DNA from: Siphlonurus alternatus
Lineage: Eukaryota; Arthropoda; Insecta; Ephemeroptera; Siphlonuridae
Assembly (NCBI GenBank): GCA_949825025.1
Contig: OX463788.1
Location: forward strand, 31,613,715-31,677,714
Reading direction: 5' to 3'
Length of the DNA stretch: 64,000 nucleotides
Shown: in pieces, positions 38,970 through 49,829 of the stretch
Layout of the letters: every line of letters starts with the position of its first letter
Numbering within the stretch: position 1 is the first letter of the stretch
Made by a program: the position numbers and the translations under genes
Notes under the pieces: model-generated
Database searches by the model: none
Seen by the model: only the letters and a program-made list of their open reading frames with translations
What the model was told of the DNA's origin: nothing

Positions 38970-39380
38970 GGAATTCCTGCAGCACCTTTAAAGTGGTGTA
39001 TAGAGAAGTGAGCACCAAGCAAGCAGGGTGCGTGACAGTGATTGGTGCGCCGGAAGATGAATGCCAGCTGGGACTGGCTCGATCTTTCTGGCAGGCACGG
39101 ACGGACGTTAGCTCTCAGAGTGATGTTACATGGAGCCCAGGGAGGAGAGAGAGGGTTAATCGCGTTAAGTGATGATTATTGCTTGTGAGATGTGCGATAT
39201 TCGCGTCACGCTTCACCTTTCAAGCTCGAGCTAGCCTATATAGCTGTATGGCGGGCAGTAAGGGAGGTAGGGTTGGTTCCCCATGGGCCACAGGGAGTAG
39301 GAGAGATACTCTTCGCTTGCTACTACGGCAGGCTATATAAGCTTGCTCAATGTCAGGAACTAATGCCCACCCGCTATGTA
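38970..39380 (+). promoter_or_regulatory. Promoter-like GC-rich island with a TATA box
   Basis: About 400 bp of G/C-enriched sequence in AT-rich surroundings, with an inverted CCAAT (GATTGG near 39040), CpG-containing stretches, and CTATATAAGC at 39333-39342, a good TATA box. A start site would be expected near 39365-39375. The + strand frame through the island (63 codons) is not recognised, and no downstream gene was identified. It could be an intronic promoter of an unknown noncoding RNA, or the TATA match may be chance. Confidence 0.25.
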
Positions 39381-39384
39381 TAGA

Positions 39385-40905
39385 AATAGATTACTCCTCC
39401 ATCTAGATCTAATGTAATATCAAATTAATGAACCACTTTACCTAACTATTGCTCCAATAGATTAAATAGTGAGTCTAATTATAATACTATTAATAATAGT
39501 ATAATATGATATATTTATAATGAAAATACTACCTTTCAATAATTAAGTTTCATTCTTAAATTTATACATTTTTTCATGTATGTAATAAATATTCTTGTAT
39601 TTTTTTTTGTTTTACATTTATATGTCATTTAATGATATTCAAGTTTTTATGGTTTTCTCTGCTTGTTATTATAAAAAAAATATTTTCATTTATAGATCTG
39701 AGAAATGTAAATAAAGTTGGAGAAAAAAATGTGAGCATGTTTAAGTGCTTTTTTTTATGTATTTATTGATTTAGTATTATAGAAATTCATCGTATGTATA
39801 TTTTAGATTTCTTTTGTAATAAAATTAAAAATGTATAAATATAATTGTACAGTCATCGACCAAAACAAGAGGAGCTTACATGGACTCTATGATAGGTATA
39901 TTATAATATCAGATACTTTCATAATAAAAAAACGATCGAGCACAGGCCAATTGACAAACCTTGCAGTTTATTGATTATTATCAATGATATAATGACATGA
40001 AAAAATACTAACCCAGAATTTGTAATATTATAAATACGAAGTTTAATAGAATATAGCAAATTGTTTATTTCTAAATATAGAATGGGAAAAAAATATTGTT
40101 GCTACTTATTTTGTTTTCTTAACTATATATAAGACTATCATATTAAAAATGAAGTTTTTATTTTTTCCATGCCACAAAACATTAGTTAAAAAAACTTTTT
40201 ATGATGATTGAAATGAAAAATGTTTTAGTTAAGTGTCGGCTTACACAAATGATTAGCATCTCGTTAAGTTATTACACCACACAAAACTAATCTATTTCAA
40301 TGGCTACTAATACTATATACGTATATACAAAAACATAATAAATTTAAACTTTAGTGAGGTATAAAACCACACCAGTTCTGAATAATTATTATTATACTAG
40401 CTGAGATTTTCAGTATAGCCACACAATAAGTTATATCAATTACATATATTCCTTTCTACGTTTATTAGTTTTGTGTATTCAACCCTTAGTTTCCTTCTTG
40501 TGATTTATATCACAAATACAACATGCGCAACACTTAAATTATGTATGTAGATAGTGTATATAGAGGAGCTTCGTATAGCATATGCATTTTCTTCTTGTAG
40601 GCTGCTAAATATTATAAAATTAGTTATTTACCTTAACAAAAGAAATTTAAATTTCAACATTTTACTCTCTAGAGAATAACATAGGAAATAATATTAAGCA
40701 ATAAAATAGTTGGTGTTATAACTGTTCTATATCAAAATTTACTTAATAATTATTTTAAAATTGTCCTTAGGGTATAAGTAATTTTATTGCTTATATATAA
40801 ATATTTGTTTTTACGAGAATAGGTACATAGAGTAAAAGAAAAAAGTTCTTCTAGTCTCTTCTAGGTTGTAATGAATGAGAACGAAGATATATGTTCATCT
40901 TGTAA
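39385..40905. other. AT-rich intronic stretch, nothing recognised
   Basis: AT-rich filler; no ORF, RNA or repeat element supported. Confidence 0.5.
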
Positions 40906-40909
40906 GTAA

Positions 40910-41345
40910 GGACTATGGCTTGGTAGCTTCTGTTGCTGCTTGTCTTGTTACTGCTTCGGGCGTCTTTTTGATTATCAGTGTGGGCTTACTACTACTACTG
41001 GTATATAGCGAACAGGCAGCAGTATAGCACTCACTACACGCATGGAGCGTCACTGCAGTTCTACCCTCTCTGGTTGCCTCATCCTCGTTATTGTTTTGGT
41101 TAGAGTGGTTTTGGCGTGCACGATCGTACGTACATACATACCACAGAGTTTTGGTTGCCAATGGTAACGAATGCCAAGTAGGCTTATTTCCCATGAGAAC
41201 AACAACATTATTGACTGCGCCATTTCTCTCTAACTTTTTTTCTTCCCCCCTTCTTCTTCTTTTGCTCTTGCTTTGTCTCTCTGTCAAAATATCAAGCAGA
41301 ATGTTTCTCTTCGACCCACCCTCCCTATTAAGGCAGAAGCTACTA
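40910..41345. other. GC-enriched island, long open frame on the - strand
   Basis: A - strand frame stays open for 124 codons (41287 to 40913), encoding a hydrophilic Lys/Arg/Thr/Ser-rich sequence with an N-terminal SKSKRRRRGEEKK patch and poly-Asn/Ser parts. No domain recognised. The opposite strand is open across the first half. Simple composition makes a chance ORF likely. Confidence 0.25.
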
Positions 41346-41349
41346 TAAC

Positions 41350-42120
41350 TTGACTATAGCTTTCTCAGCCTCGACCTACAATATATATAATATTGATGTA
41401 TATGGTGCAAAATAATGTTCTAAGGTCTATTAAAAAAAAATGGTGTTGCATAAAACACCCTTCTAAAAGTAATTATAAATTTAGTGATAAGGCTAAAGGT
41501 TAATAAAATTAATTTACGTAATAATATATCCTTATTAAAATAAGAATGGAAGACAGGTAGAAATTCGCTTACTTAAGCAAACTACTTACACAACTTAAGT
41601 ACAACAACGTAGTTGAATTAAGACATTGAACATCCAAACTTTGCAGTTTAGTTATTATATCTTAAATTTGAGAAATTCTCGCCACCATCCAATTAAGTAA
41701 ATATAAGGTCGAACAAGAGCTTCTAAACTAACGTAGTTGAAACCTAACAACATGTTTCGTGAATCACTCTGAAATCGTGTGGAATCATGTTATGTATGCA
41801 TTTGTAGATAAATAATATTGGCATATGGGGGAATGGTCTGCTTGATATTCAATTTAGAGCTGAGCTATTATTTTAGTATTTCAAGCCTTTACGTTGAATC
41901 AGTTATACACAGCACTATGATATGTTATTTTGAACATGTACGGTACATTATACACCATACTCACTCAACAATCAACCCTACAGTGTCAATATAATGTGTG
42001 ATATCATATTAGCTTTCATTGTGTGAGATCCCACTGTGTGTCCACTTACTGTTATACCTTTCTGTTGTTGCAATGTTAAAAGATGCATGAGTATATAATC
42101 AACATTCGCATTATTTTAAT
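41350..42120. other. AT-rich stretch, nothing recognised
   Basis: AT-rich intronic filler without supported features. Confidence 0.5.
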
Positions 42121-42275
42121 CCACGCGTGAATTTATGCGAAGTTGCGCGCTACAAAGAAGGTCCGTGCTGACATCACAACTCACAGCCAACCTCGATCAG
42201 CATTGAGTTGTGACGTCAGCAAGGACTAAATTTATCACTTTGCACCTCAATTTCGCACGCCTGCACCGCGCGTGG
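42121..42275. mobile_element. Foldback MITE carrying a CRE
   Basis: The ends CCACGCG and CGCGTGG are inverted. The inner arms GTCCGTGCTGACATCACAAC (left) and GTTGTGACGTCAGCAAGGAC (right) pair closely around CAGCCAACCTCGATCAGCA. The right arm has a full TGACGTCA (42211-42218), and the left arm has the one-base variant TGACATCA at the paired position. Total about 155 bp; noncoding; target duplication not resolved. Confidence 0.7.
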
Positions 42276-42279
42276 AAAA

Positions 42280-43260
42280 AAAAAAAAAATAAGAATGTGG
42301 ATTATGAACTCGAGCAACATTTGGTGACTGACTATTTTGTAATTTTGAGGCCTGTATCCCTTTAAAGTTTAAAGCAATGTCTTCTGTGTTTATATTGTAT
42401 AATATTAATATAAATATATGTAGCCGTCATAACCTTGTATGTACTGCATACGTTGGCGTAAGCAAGGAGGGGGGGGGGGGGAGAAATTAAATTTTAATTT
42501 TTCCTGAATTTAGATAGTGCAATTACATGGGCAGTAGGTATGCATTATCACTCACTTCTTTTGACAAAGAATGAAAATAAAAAAAAATAAAAAAATTGCT
42601 GTCAGTTTTTAAGTAATAAAGGGTCCCTTTTCAGTTGTTTTTTCTCGCTACGCTACTTTATATGTAACATGACATAACATAATGTAATAATGATTATATT
42701 TAATAGCAAAGTTGTATAAAATGTATTTTTATTGAAGAAACAAATTTAAACGTTTTAGTTTTTCTGGGGATAGTAACTTTACCCTTTAAAATTACACTTA
42801 ATTAATTAAATTTTTTTTAACAAAAAATTTAAAATCCGTTATAATATGCATGCATGTGTGTATAATTAATTATTCTAATTATTTGTGTTTAATTGTTCGT
42901 AACAAAATACGTGCTGATTAATGCAATTTTAAATTAATTTTTGAATTGCATGCATGTTGAAATAAAACACAATGCAAACTCTATCCAACTATAAAATATA
43001 TAAATAGAAATCTTTACATCCTAAGTTAGTTCATTTAAATCAATAAAATATTTAAATAAATCACTGTATGGTAAAAGTTTGCTAGCGAGAACAAAGGACT
43101 AAAGCTGAATTAAGAGAGAGTGAATGTCTAGTAGAGTGGAAGAGATAAGCCATTGTTTTCTATTATTTACAATCTTAAATTTCAATCCTTTATTATTTGC
43201 TCCTCGTTGCGAATCCGCTTTAGCTCTCTCTACATAGTATTATGCAATGAACAGTTTGTT
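42280..43260. other. AT-rich stretch with a G-run
   Basis: Contains a run of 10-12 G near 42470-42481; otherwise AT-rich with no gene. Confidence 0.5.
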
Positions 43261-43264
43261 TCAA

Positions 43265-43610
43265 GTTAAATGAGAAGATGGTGGAACAAGGAGGACGCGG
43301 AAAAGGACTGGAGTATATGCAAGTTGCTCAAGCTGGGTTTGAAAACAGCCTCCTCCTCGTGTACAGCCTCAAGGAACAGCCTGAGAATGGGGCGCGGCGT
43401 GGTCGGGAAGGCAGTTGCGGCGGATTGTGTACTGAGCGGGAGGGACCTTTGGTGTGCGTGTATACGTGTCAGCGTGCGTAGATACCCTACTACCACTGCC
43501 ACTGCCGCCGCTGCCGTTGCGTCTTGTTTTCTTGCTTGCAACATCCGTCCAGCTCCTTTCCGTCTCTGACGCGCCCCCAGCGACCTAACGACGACAACGA
43601 AAACAACAAC
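43265..43610. other. GC/CpG-rich island, open on both strands
   Basis: About 340 bp of CpG-rich DNA. The + strand frame (99 codons from 43270) and - strand frame (92 codons from 43544) overlap completely. Both are Ala/Ser/Thr-rich near CACTGCCGCCGCTGCCG and not recognised. Simultaneous opening on both strands is what stop-poor GC-rich DNA gives by chance. Confidence 0.35.
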
Positions 43611-43614
43611 TTAT

Positions 43615-44680
43615 TGTTAGTGGCAATCTGACAATTGAGACAATTCATAAAAAAAAAAAGTAAAATCGAGCAGCCGTACTCTGTTTATGTGCATGCTTTG
43701 TGTAGTAAGGAATAATAATGTGAAGAATATAAAAACTTACATAAGCATCAGTTTATGTTGTAATAAAATTTTTGTAAAAGTAATCTGCATGATGGTGCTT
43801 ATTTCCAACATTCGCTTTATGTATAGTCAACTTTTTTTTTAACATCAATCCCTGTAATTTGAAATAATTTAATCAATTTCGTTATGGATTCAGAGAAAAA
43901 ATAATCAAAAGTAGCTTGACTTACAATTGCAGTTTTATACTCTCTTCTATTTTCGTGAAGAAAGTGCCTATATTGTACATATGTTAAACATTAGTTCACC
44001 TACCCTCCCTACATCCTTGGATTTTCGCCTCATATAACCAAATTCTTATTTACTGCTTTTTTAATTGGTTTAAAATATATATACTTTAGTTTTTAAAAAA
44101 CAAATTACCAACTTGTTCCTTTAGTAATTTGTGTTAAAAAATTTCAATTATATACTATGGATGTTAGAGAACTTTGGTAACAGTAATTTTGTAACTTGTT
44201 ACAAAACTTATAATATACAGAAAACAAAAAGAAAGAAAAACTTTCTGTATAGTGAAGGAAATTTTATGTTTTAATTGAAGCGTTATAAGAACACAGTATG
44301 ATATGATCTTTTTCAAGCATCGATTTGCAACACAAGCATATACTTCTCCCCCCCCCCCCCCTCCCCGGCTTCAGTGTCCTACATTATACTAAATGAACCC
44401 TTCATCAATCAATCATCGTTCGCACCACCAACAGTGTTGCGTCTCCTAAGCTTTGCTTGACGCCGCTTCTCTACTTTCCATGTCGTATGAATCAACTGTA
44501 TCGCATTGGCTTGTAAAATTACACGTTCTATTCCCCCCTTTTTTTAATGAACATAAAATATCACATTAACAACTGTTACAGTAGCAAGCTTTAGCTGTAA
44601 GAACAAGTTTTTAAGTTTTACGTATTATAATTTTTTTTTTTTTTTTAGTTAAAATTTAGCAACTAGATTTATTAATAAAA
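43615..44680. other. AT-rich stretch with a C-run
   Basis: Contains a run of about 13 C near 44348-44360. No gene or element recognised. Confidence 0.5.
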
Positions 44681-44683
44681 TAA

Positions 44684-44823
44684 TGGGCGCGATTCAAGAA
44701 TCAGTTAGCCAGGTTTCTAACCACATTTAACTTAACCATATTTAACTATACCTGTTTTACGTGTTAAGCCGCCTAGTTTAACGTGGTTAGAAACCTGGCT
44801 AACTGCTTCGTGAATCGCGCTCA
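44684..44823. mobile_element. Foldback MITE, GATTCACGAAG family, best-preserved copy
   Basis: 140 bp. Left arm GCGCGATTCAAGAATCAGTT, then AGCCAGGTTTCTAACCACAT. The right arm GTTAGAAACCTGGCTAACTG, then CTTCGTGAATCGCGC is its reverse complement with very few mismatches. The short loop contains TATACCTGTTTTACGTGTTAA, which is also in the 33343-33504 copy as TATACCTGTTTTACATGTTAA. Noncoding. Confidence 0.88.
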
Positions 44824-45405
44824 ATATTTCTAATATATTATAACTGAGCTTAATATAATTTTTAACATTGAGGAATTAAAAATATTAAAGTATTTTTTTT
44901 AAATATTTTAGTGAAATATGCAACGTACCTGTAAGGATGTATTTAAAATTAATTTCACGGAAAAGCTTGTAAATTTTTTGTTACATTTTGCCTTTTTTTA
45001 AATTTTTAATTCCTTTTAACAAGGTATACTACACATATACTATAAAGTTCTTCATATTCAGTTTGCCGTTCACTTGAAATATAATACAAACTCTATAATT
45101 GCCATAATTGGGTAGATATTTATAATGTTGTTGTTATTACCTGTTTTCATTTCTTTTGTATTCTATTTCTAAGAACTTTTAAAAACGATATTGAAATACT
45201 CTGTTTATAAATACAGTATTCATAATTTAAATTTAACTCTTTTATTATTAGGAAAATTCAACGTTAAATAAATTTTAGAATTAGAATATTATCATATTAC
45301 AATGGTTTGTTAATAATTTTTTGTGGAATATATTTGTATGATATAATAGTTCAGTATATAATACTTGTAAAACTGTGATGAATATAAATTTATTTGTTAT
45401 GATAT

Positions 45406-45531
45406 TGGACGTGATTCACGAGGGAAGAATAAATTATTGACCATGTTTAGCATCAGCTTAACTAAACAAACGAGAATAGTGAAAAACATATTTAACTTTT
45501 TTGGATAACTCCTTCATGGATCGCGCGCCCA
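45406..45531. mobile_element. Foldback MITE, GATTCACGAAG family, diverged copy
   Basis: Ends GGACGTGATTCACGAGGGAA and (reversed) GGGCGCGCGATCCATGAAGG align with the family ends, and the centre includes a TTAACTAAAC patch like that in the other copies. The arms pair poorly, so this is an old copy 580 bp downstream of the well-preserved one. Confidence 0.5.
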
Positions 45532-45902
45532 TTCTGTATGTTTTTTGTATTGTATTCTACTAGTACCTGATTATCTTCTCCTTGAAGTTCATAATTAACT
45601 ATTCATAGACAGGAGGTAAAAACAATCTACATCAGTGATAAAACAATATATGTATTAAAAATCTAGCTATAATAATAATGCAGGCTAAAAATCCAACTAC
45701 AAATTTTCAAACGGAAATAGAAATATTTCTTTTTTCAGAACTTCTCTTTACTTAATTTTATCACAATATATACATAGGACTTATAGGAGTATGATCATAT
45801 AACATGCTTTTAATTTATGCAGTTTTTTTCTTTCTATGAACATCCATCTAGTATTTTCCTTTTCCATTTCCTTTAGGTTCCTCGACATGCCTGAGGCTAG
45901 GT

Positions 45903-45904
<2 letters not shown>

Positions 45905-45972
<68 letters not shown>
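45905..45972. repeat. (CT)n microsatellite abutting an island
   Basis: About 68 bp of uninterrupted CT dinucleotides. Confidence 0.95.
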
Positions 45973-45974
<2 letters not shown>

Positions 45975-46190
45975 TTACTCCTCGAGTAGTTAGAACCACC
46001 TCCACCCCCTCCTACTACCATTGAGGTGGCAGCATCATCGTCTCAACTTTAATGAAGAGAGAGTGCTTTCTGTCCGCCACAGTCCCTTCTTGTTTAACTC
46101 TTGATTAGCGGGAATGCTCCTCCTCGTCAGCTAGCTGCCTCACACGTTCGTTCCTGCTTAAGTCTGTCATCGCGGTTGCCAAATACATAT
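45975..46190. other. GC-enriched island after a (CT)n array
   Basis: A G/C-enriched block starting immediately after the CT array (ACCACCTCCACCCCCTCC, then GCGGGAATGCTCCTCCTCG). No ORF recognised. Confidence 0.35.
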
Positions 46191-46194
46191 CATC

Positions 46195-48400
46195 TGTCTT
46201 CATACATTTTAAATTTTAAATAATTATTCAATCAAGAACTAGTTTTCAATGGAAGCAAATACCTGAGTCAATTGTATATAAAAATATATATACAATAGAT
46301 TAGATTTGGTCTAGATGATTGAATTTACATATTTTTATTTTATAATCAGATTAAGTTATTTTATTTCTTTTTTTGTGATAGGAAAAAATAAAAAATAAAT
46401 TGTATTAATATAATATTTTCTTTCTATGATATTTTTAGTTTTTATATTTTAAAATATAATCTTCTATAAATAATCTGCTAAATCTGTCTATATGAAGTAA
46501 AAATAATATTTGAAATTTACGTAAATTAATCTTGATCAATAAAATCACATTTAAAAATATATATTTTTTAATAATCCTTTTAACTTTATTATCTGCAAAG
46601 CAGTTATGAAAAGAAAATTTGTAATAATTTAGATTAAATGATGTTTTTAGCTAAAAGTATTAGTGGATTTTTCGTAATCAAATATTTGTATGAAATAGAT
46701 TAAACGAGCGTGTCATTTTACTAAGCACACGAGACCTATTGTTGTAAAGCTATTCTTGCGAACACAATCCCTCCACTTCGCACTTATATACGCACGTTAA
46801 TGACAACATGTTATTAGCCACGTCACTTGATACTATGTAATGTGAAGTGTATCAATGAATTATATTTAACGGCTATAATGATGTAATTAATTTAAAATTT
46901 AAAATTTTCAATTTTTTTAATTAATTAATTAATAATTAAAAATTTACACTTTTTTTGAATCACATTCAAGTTTAAATCACTTTGAAATTTGGGAAGTATT
47001 GTTGTAATCTCGCATGTTATGTACACCATAGTGCATACACTAACAATACAGCATGGAGGTCGGGGCCGGGTTACCACCCCCTCCATTCTTGGCTGATCCT
47101 CCTCCCTTCTTCTTACTGGAATTGAAAGCCTTAATAATCAATACTGTTACTCGAACTCATCTCTAAACAAAAAAATATATTTTCCAATTATTTTAATATA
47201 TAATTAACTATATGCTGCGAGTGTCGAATTTTCCAAAACCAAATATCACAAATTATAATGATGAAATTTTATTTAATTATCATGTAAAAAGATAAAAGAA
47301 TTTTAAGTTTCTTACTTCTAATTATTTCTAATTTTAGATGATGTGTTCTTATTAAAAACAGTAAACAAAAAACATTTTTTCATTTACTTTATTCTTTTAA
47401 GCTATAAAAATAAGTCTTGAATGGAAGGAAAAAAACTGGGTAATCTTTTAACAAAACCATTTAGTGCTGGGTTTTTAAAAACAATGGAACGTAAAGAATG
47501 CTTACACACTATTCAGTAATGCTTTAGCTAGAGCTAAAAGAGAAAATTAAAATCAGAAATAAACTTCATATCTGCAAAACATAAATATTAAAATTAGACC
47601 ATATCTACAAAATGATTATTATATAGTGAAATATTAAATATTGTTATTAAATAAATTAATTTTATAAATTAGAAAGGGTGTGTGGATAAAGTAGAGCTTT
47701 AAGAAGAATTACACATTAATAACAGTAACAGAAGCATTCATTAAAGTTGTTCTTTAATATCTCCTAAAATTGACTTAACTTTTAAGCCAATTTAACTTTC
47801 TCTTGGGTTAGTCAACAGAGTGTTAAATTCTTACGATGTTGAGTTAATTCTAGCAAGGCTATAACATGTGTCAACAAGTGTGGACGCACCTTTAACATGG
47901 AAACTTGATATCCTTGTTCGTTGGAGTGTTGCATACTACCTGCCTGCCTTCTTACCTGCTTGGCTGTCCGCTTGCAATGTCTTGCTACCGGTTATAGAGA
48001 TGCGTGCCTTACAAATTTTCAAACCTACCATTGCCCCAAACTGAACAAAGAACCTGATTTTAAATGTAAATGAACTGTAATTTACTTGAAAGTTTTAACT
48101 TAATAATACACTAAGTAAATTTTCATCTAATCAAAATTTCTTTATTAATTTTGAACTCACACCCACTTTCTACTTTTATACTGTATATTATGCTTCATAT
48201 AATTTAGGAGAAATTTTTGTTATTTTTTTATTATTATTTTAACTAAAAATGAGAAAATAAACTTGTTTGAAATGTTATTTAAAAATATAATTAAAATTTT
48301 TGTTGACAATAAATATTGCTAATAAAGGTAATGCAATGGAAATTCCAGCAATTTGATTTGATATTAGTAGTATAATCATTTATTTAAAGATTAAATATTA
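46195..48400. other. AT-rich stretch with a small GC-enriched patch
   Basis: AT-rich filler. At 47890-48030 there is a modest island with CTGCCTGCCTTCTTACCTGC, and at 47055-47110 a short GC-rich patch. No gene recognised. Confidence 0.45.
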
Positions 48401-48412
48401 TATGCATAATTT

Positions 48413-48646
48413 ATTATGTATACAAATTAACATATTGCATAATTGTACAAAGCTTCATATATATTATTAATATTGCATGCATATATATAGTATAACAACA
48501 TACAATTGGAATTATTCAACTGTATATATAATATTATAATATATATTTTTTTTGTTTTGTACATACAAGTTTACTCGGATTTAAAATGATTAAAAACTCA
48601 AATTAATGAAATCAATTTTTTTCTTTTACATACAGTATTTGATTAT
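48413..48646 (+). repeat. Dispersed/proximal duplication, copy 1
   Basis: This segment and 49460-49700 are clearly similar in the same orientation. Shared blocks, in order, include CATATTGCATAATT, a TATTAATATTG stretch, TTGGAATTATTCAA-like sequence, GTTTACTCGGAT, AAAAACTC(A/G)AATTAATG and CATACAGT(A/G)TTTGATTA. It is AT-rich and noncoding. It may be a transposon fragment or a local tandem duplication about 1 kb apart. Confidence 0.7.
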
Positions 48647-48704
48647 TATTATTTTTTTTTACTGAATGTAATGTAACTAGTATTATAGTAGAATGGTTGC
48701 ACCC

Positions 48705-48774
48705 TAGTTGTAGCAGCGCTGGTGTTAGTAGCGACTCAACTTGGTCTATATCGGGCGGGCGCTGGAGAGCGAGC

Positions 48775-48826
<52 letters not shown>

Positions 48827-48925
48827 AGAAGAGTAGGGTATTGATTCCAACACTCTATCCCCCCCTCTACAATTCCAAACTACCAATTCTCTCGCCCGAG
48901 GGGTTGTGTCGCATGCCAAAACCCG
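48705..48925. other. GC-enriched island split by a (GA)n array
   Basis: Two GC-richer halves (TCGGGCGGGCGCTGGAGAGC and CTCTCGCCCGAGGGG) surround a GA array at 48776-48825. No coding signal recognised. Confidence 0.4.
48776..48825. repeat. (GA)n microsatellite
   Basis: About 50 bp of GA dinucleotides inside the island. Confidence 0.95.
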
Positions 48926-49146
48926 CACTAAACCTACACCAATTAAAACTACAATATAAAATATTTCGTAATTTTAACCTCAATTATATTTATTATTTTA
49001 TATTTTTGTATTGTTCTATTGTACGGATAGATATCATTGTGTTCCATTGTTATCTTATGTATTAGAAAAATATACAATATGATATATATTTTTTTCACGT
49101 TGAAAAAATATTTTATATAATATACATCGTGTATTTAAAAATGTAT

Positions 49147-49176
49147 CGTCAATATTATTATAATACAATATTGACG
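49147..49176. repeat. Hairpin with 10-bp perfect stem
   Basis: CGTCAATATT and AATATTGACG flank a 10-nt AT-only loop. Short and AT-rich, of uncertain meaning. Confidence 0.4.
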
Positions 49177-49459
49177 TTTTATAAAACAATAGAAAAACCT
49201 TTAAATTTGAAACGATAATATTATAGCAATTAATTTTTCAGGTTTACTACCAGGTTAGAAAACATTGTTTTTTATTAATGCTTATTTATTTTATTTTATA
49301 ATATTATTTGATTAATTGAATTAATTCATTAGTTAACATTTAAAATTTAGATATAAATTTCATGAACAAGAAATTACCGTTGAGTTAATATTTAACTTGC
49401 TAAAATTATAATATGTTTTAATTCTTTAGATTCTTTGTTATAACCCAGTTATAGGTTGA

Positions 49460-49700
49460 TTATGTATAAAAATTACCATATTGCATAATTTTATTATATT
49501 TACTAAGCTTTCATAGTATTAATATTGTATGCATATAGTATGAAAACATATAATTGAAATTATTCAAATATAATATATATTATAATATTTTTTAAAGTAA
49601 AAATTAATATATTTTTCACACACGTTTACTCGGATATAAAATCTTTAAAAACTCGAATTAATGTAACCAAATTTTTTCTTCTACATACAGTGTTTGATTA
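49460..49700 (+). repeat. Dispersed/proximal duplication, copy 2
   Basis: Second copy of the 48413-48646 segment. The block ACCATATTGCATAATT recurs again just after it (about 49699-49715), as if a third unit began there, which suggests a tandem unit of roughly 220 bp. That third start is soon followed by the small MITE at 49739. Confidence 0.7.
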
Positions 49701-49738
49701 CCATATTGCATAATTACAAGTGACATACATCACGTTCA

Positions 49739-49827
49739 CATGACAGTGTTTAATACGGATCCGTTGAAGACGCCTCATAAGAATAATATTATCCGTCATC
49801 AACGGATCCGTAGTATACACCATCATG
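49739..49827. mobile_element. Miniature foldback element with ACGGATCCGT
   Basis: The left end CATGACAGTGTTTAATACGG and right end (reversed) CATGATGGTGTATACTACGG are inverted repeats meeting at TACGGATCCGTTGA and TCAACGGATCCGTA. Total about 89 bp. Each arm contains the self-complementary ACGGATCCGT. Noncoding. Confidence 0.75.
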
Positions 49828-49829
49828 TA

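Noticed and set aside
40913..41287. 124-codon - strand ORF
   Set aside because: Low-complexity Lys/Arg/Ser/Asn composition, no domain, and it lies in a GC-rich island that is open on both strands.
43266..43569. Overlapping 92- to 99-codon ORFs on both strands
   Set aside because: Both strands open at once in CpG-rich, triplet-repeat-like DNA; no recognised motif.
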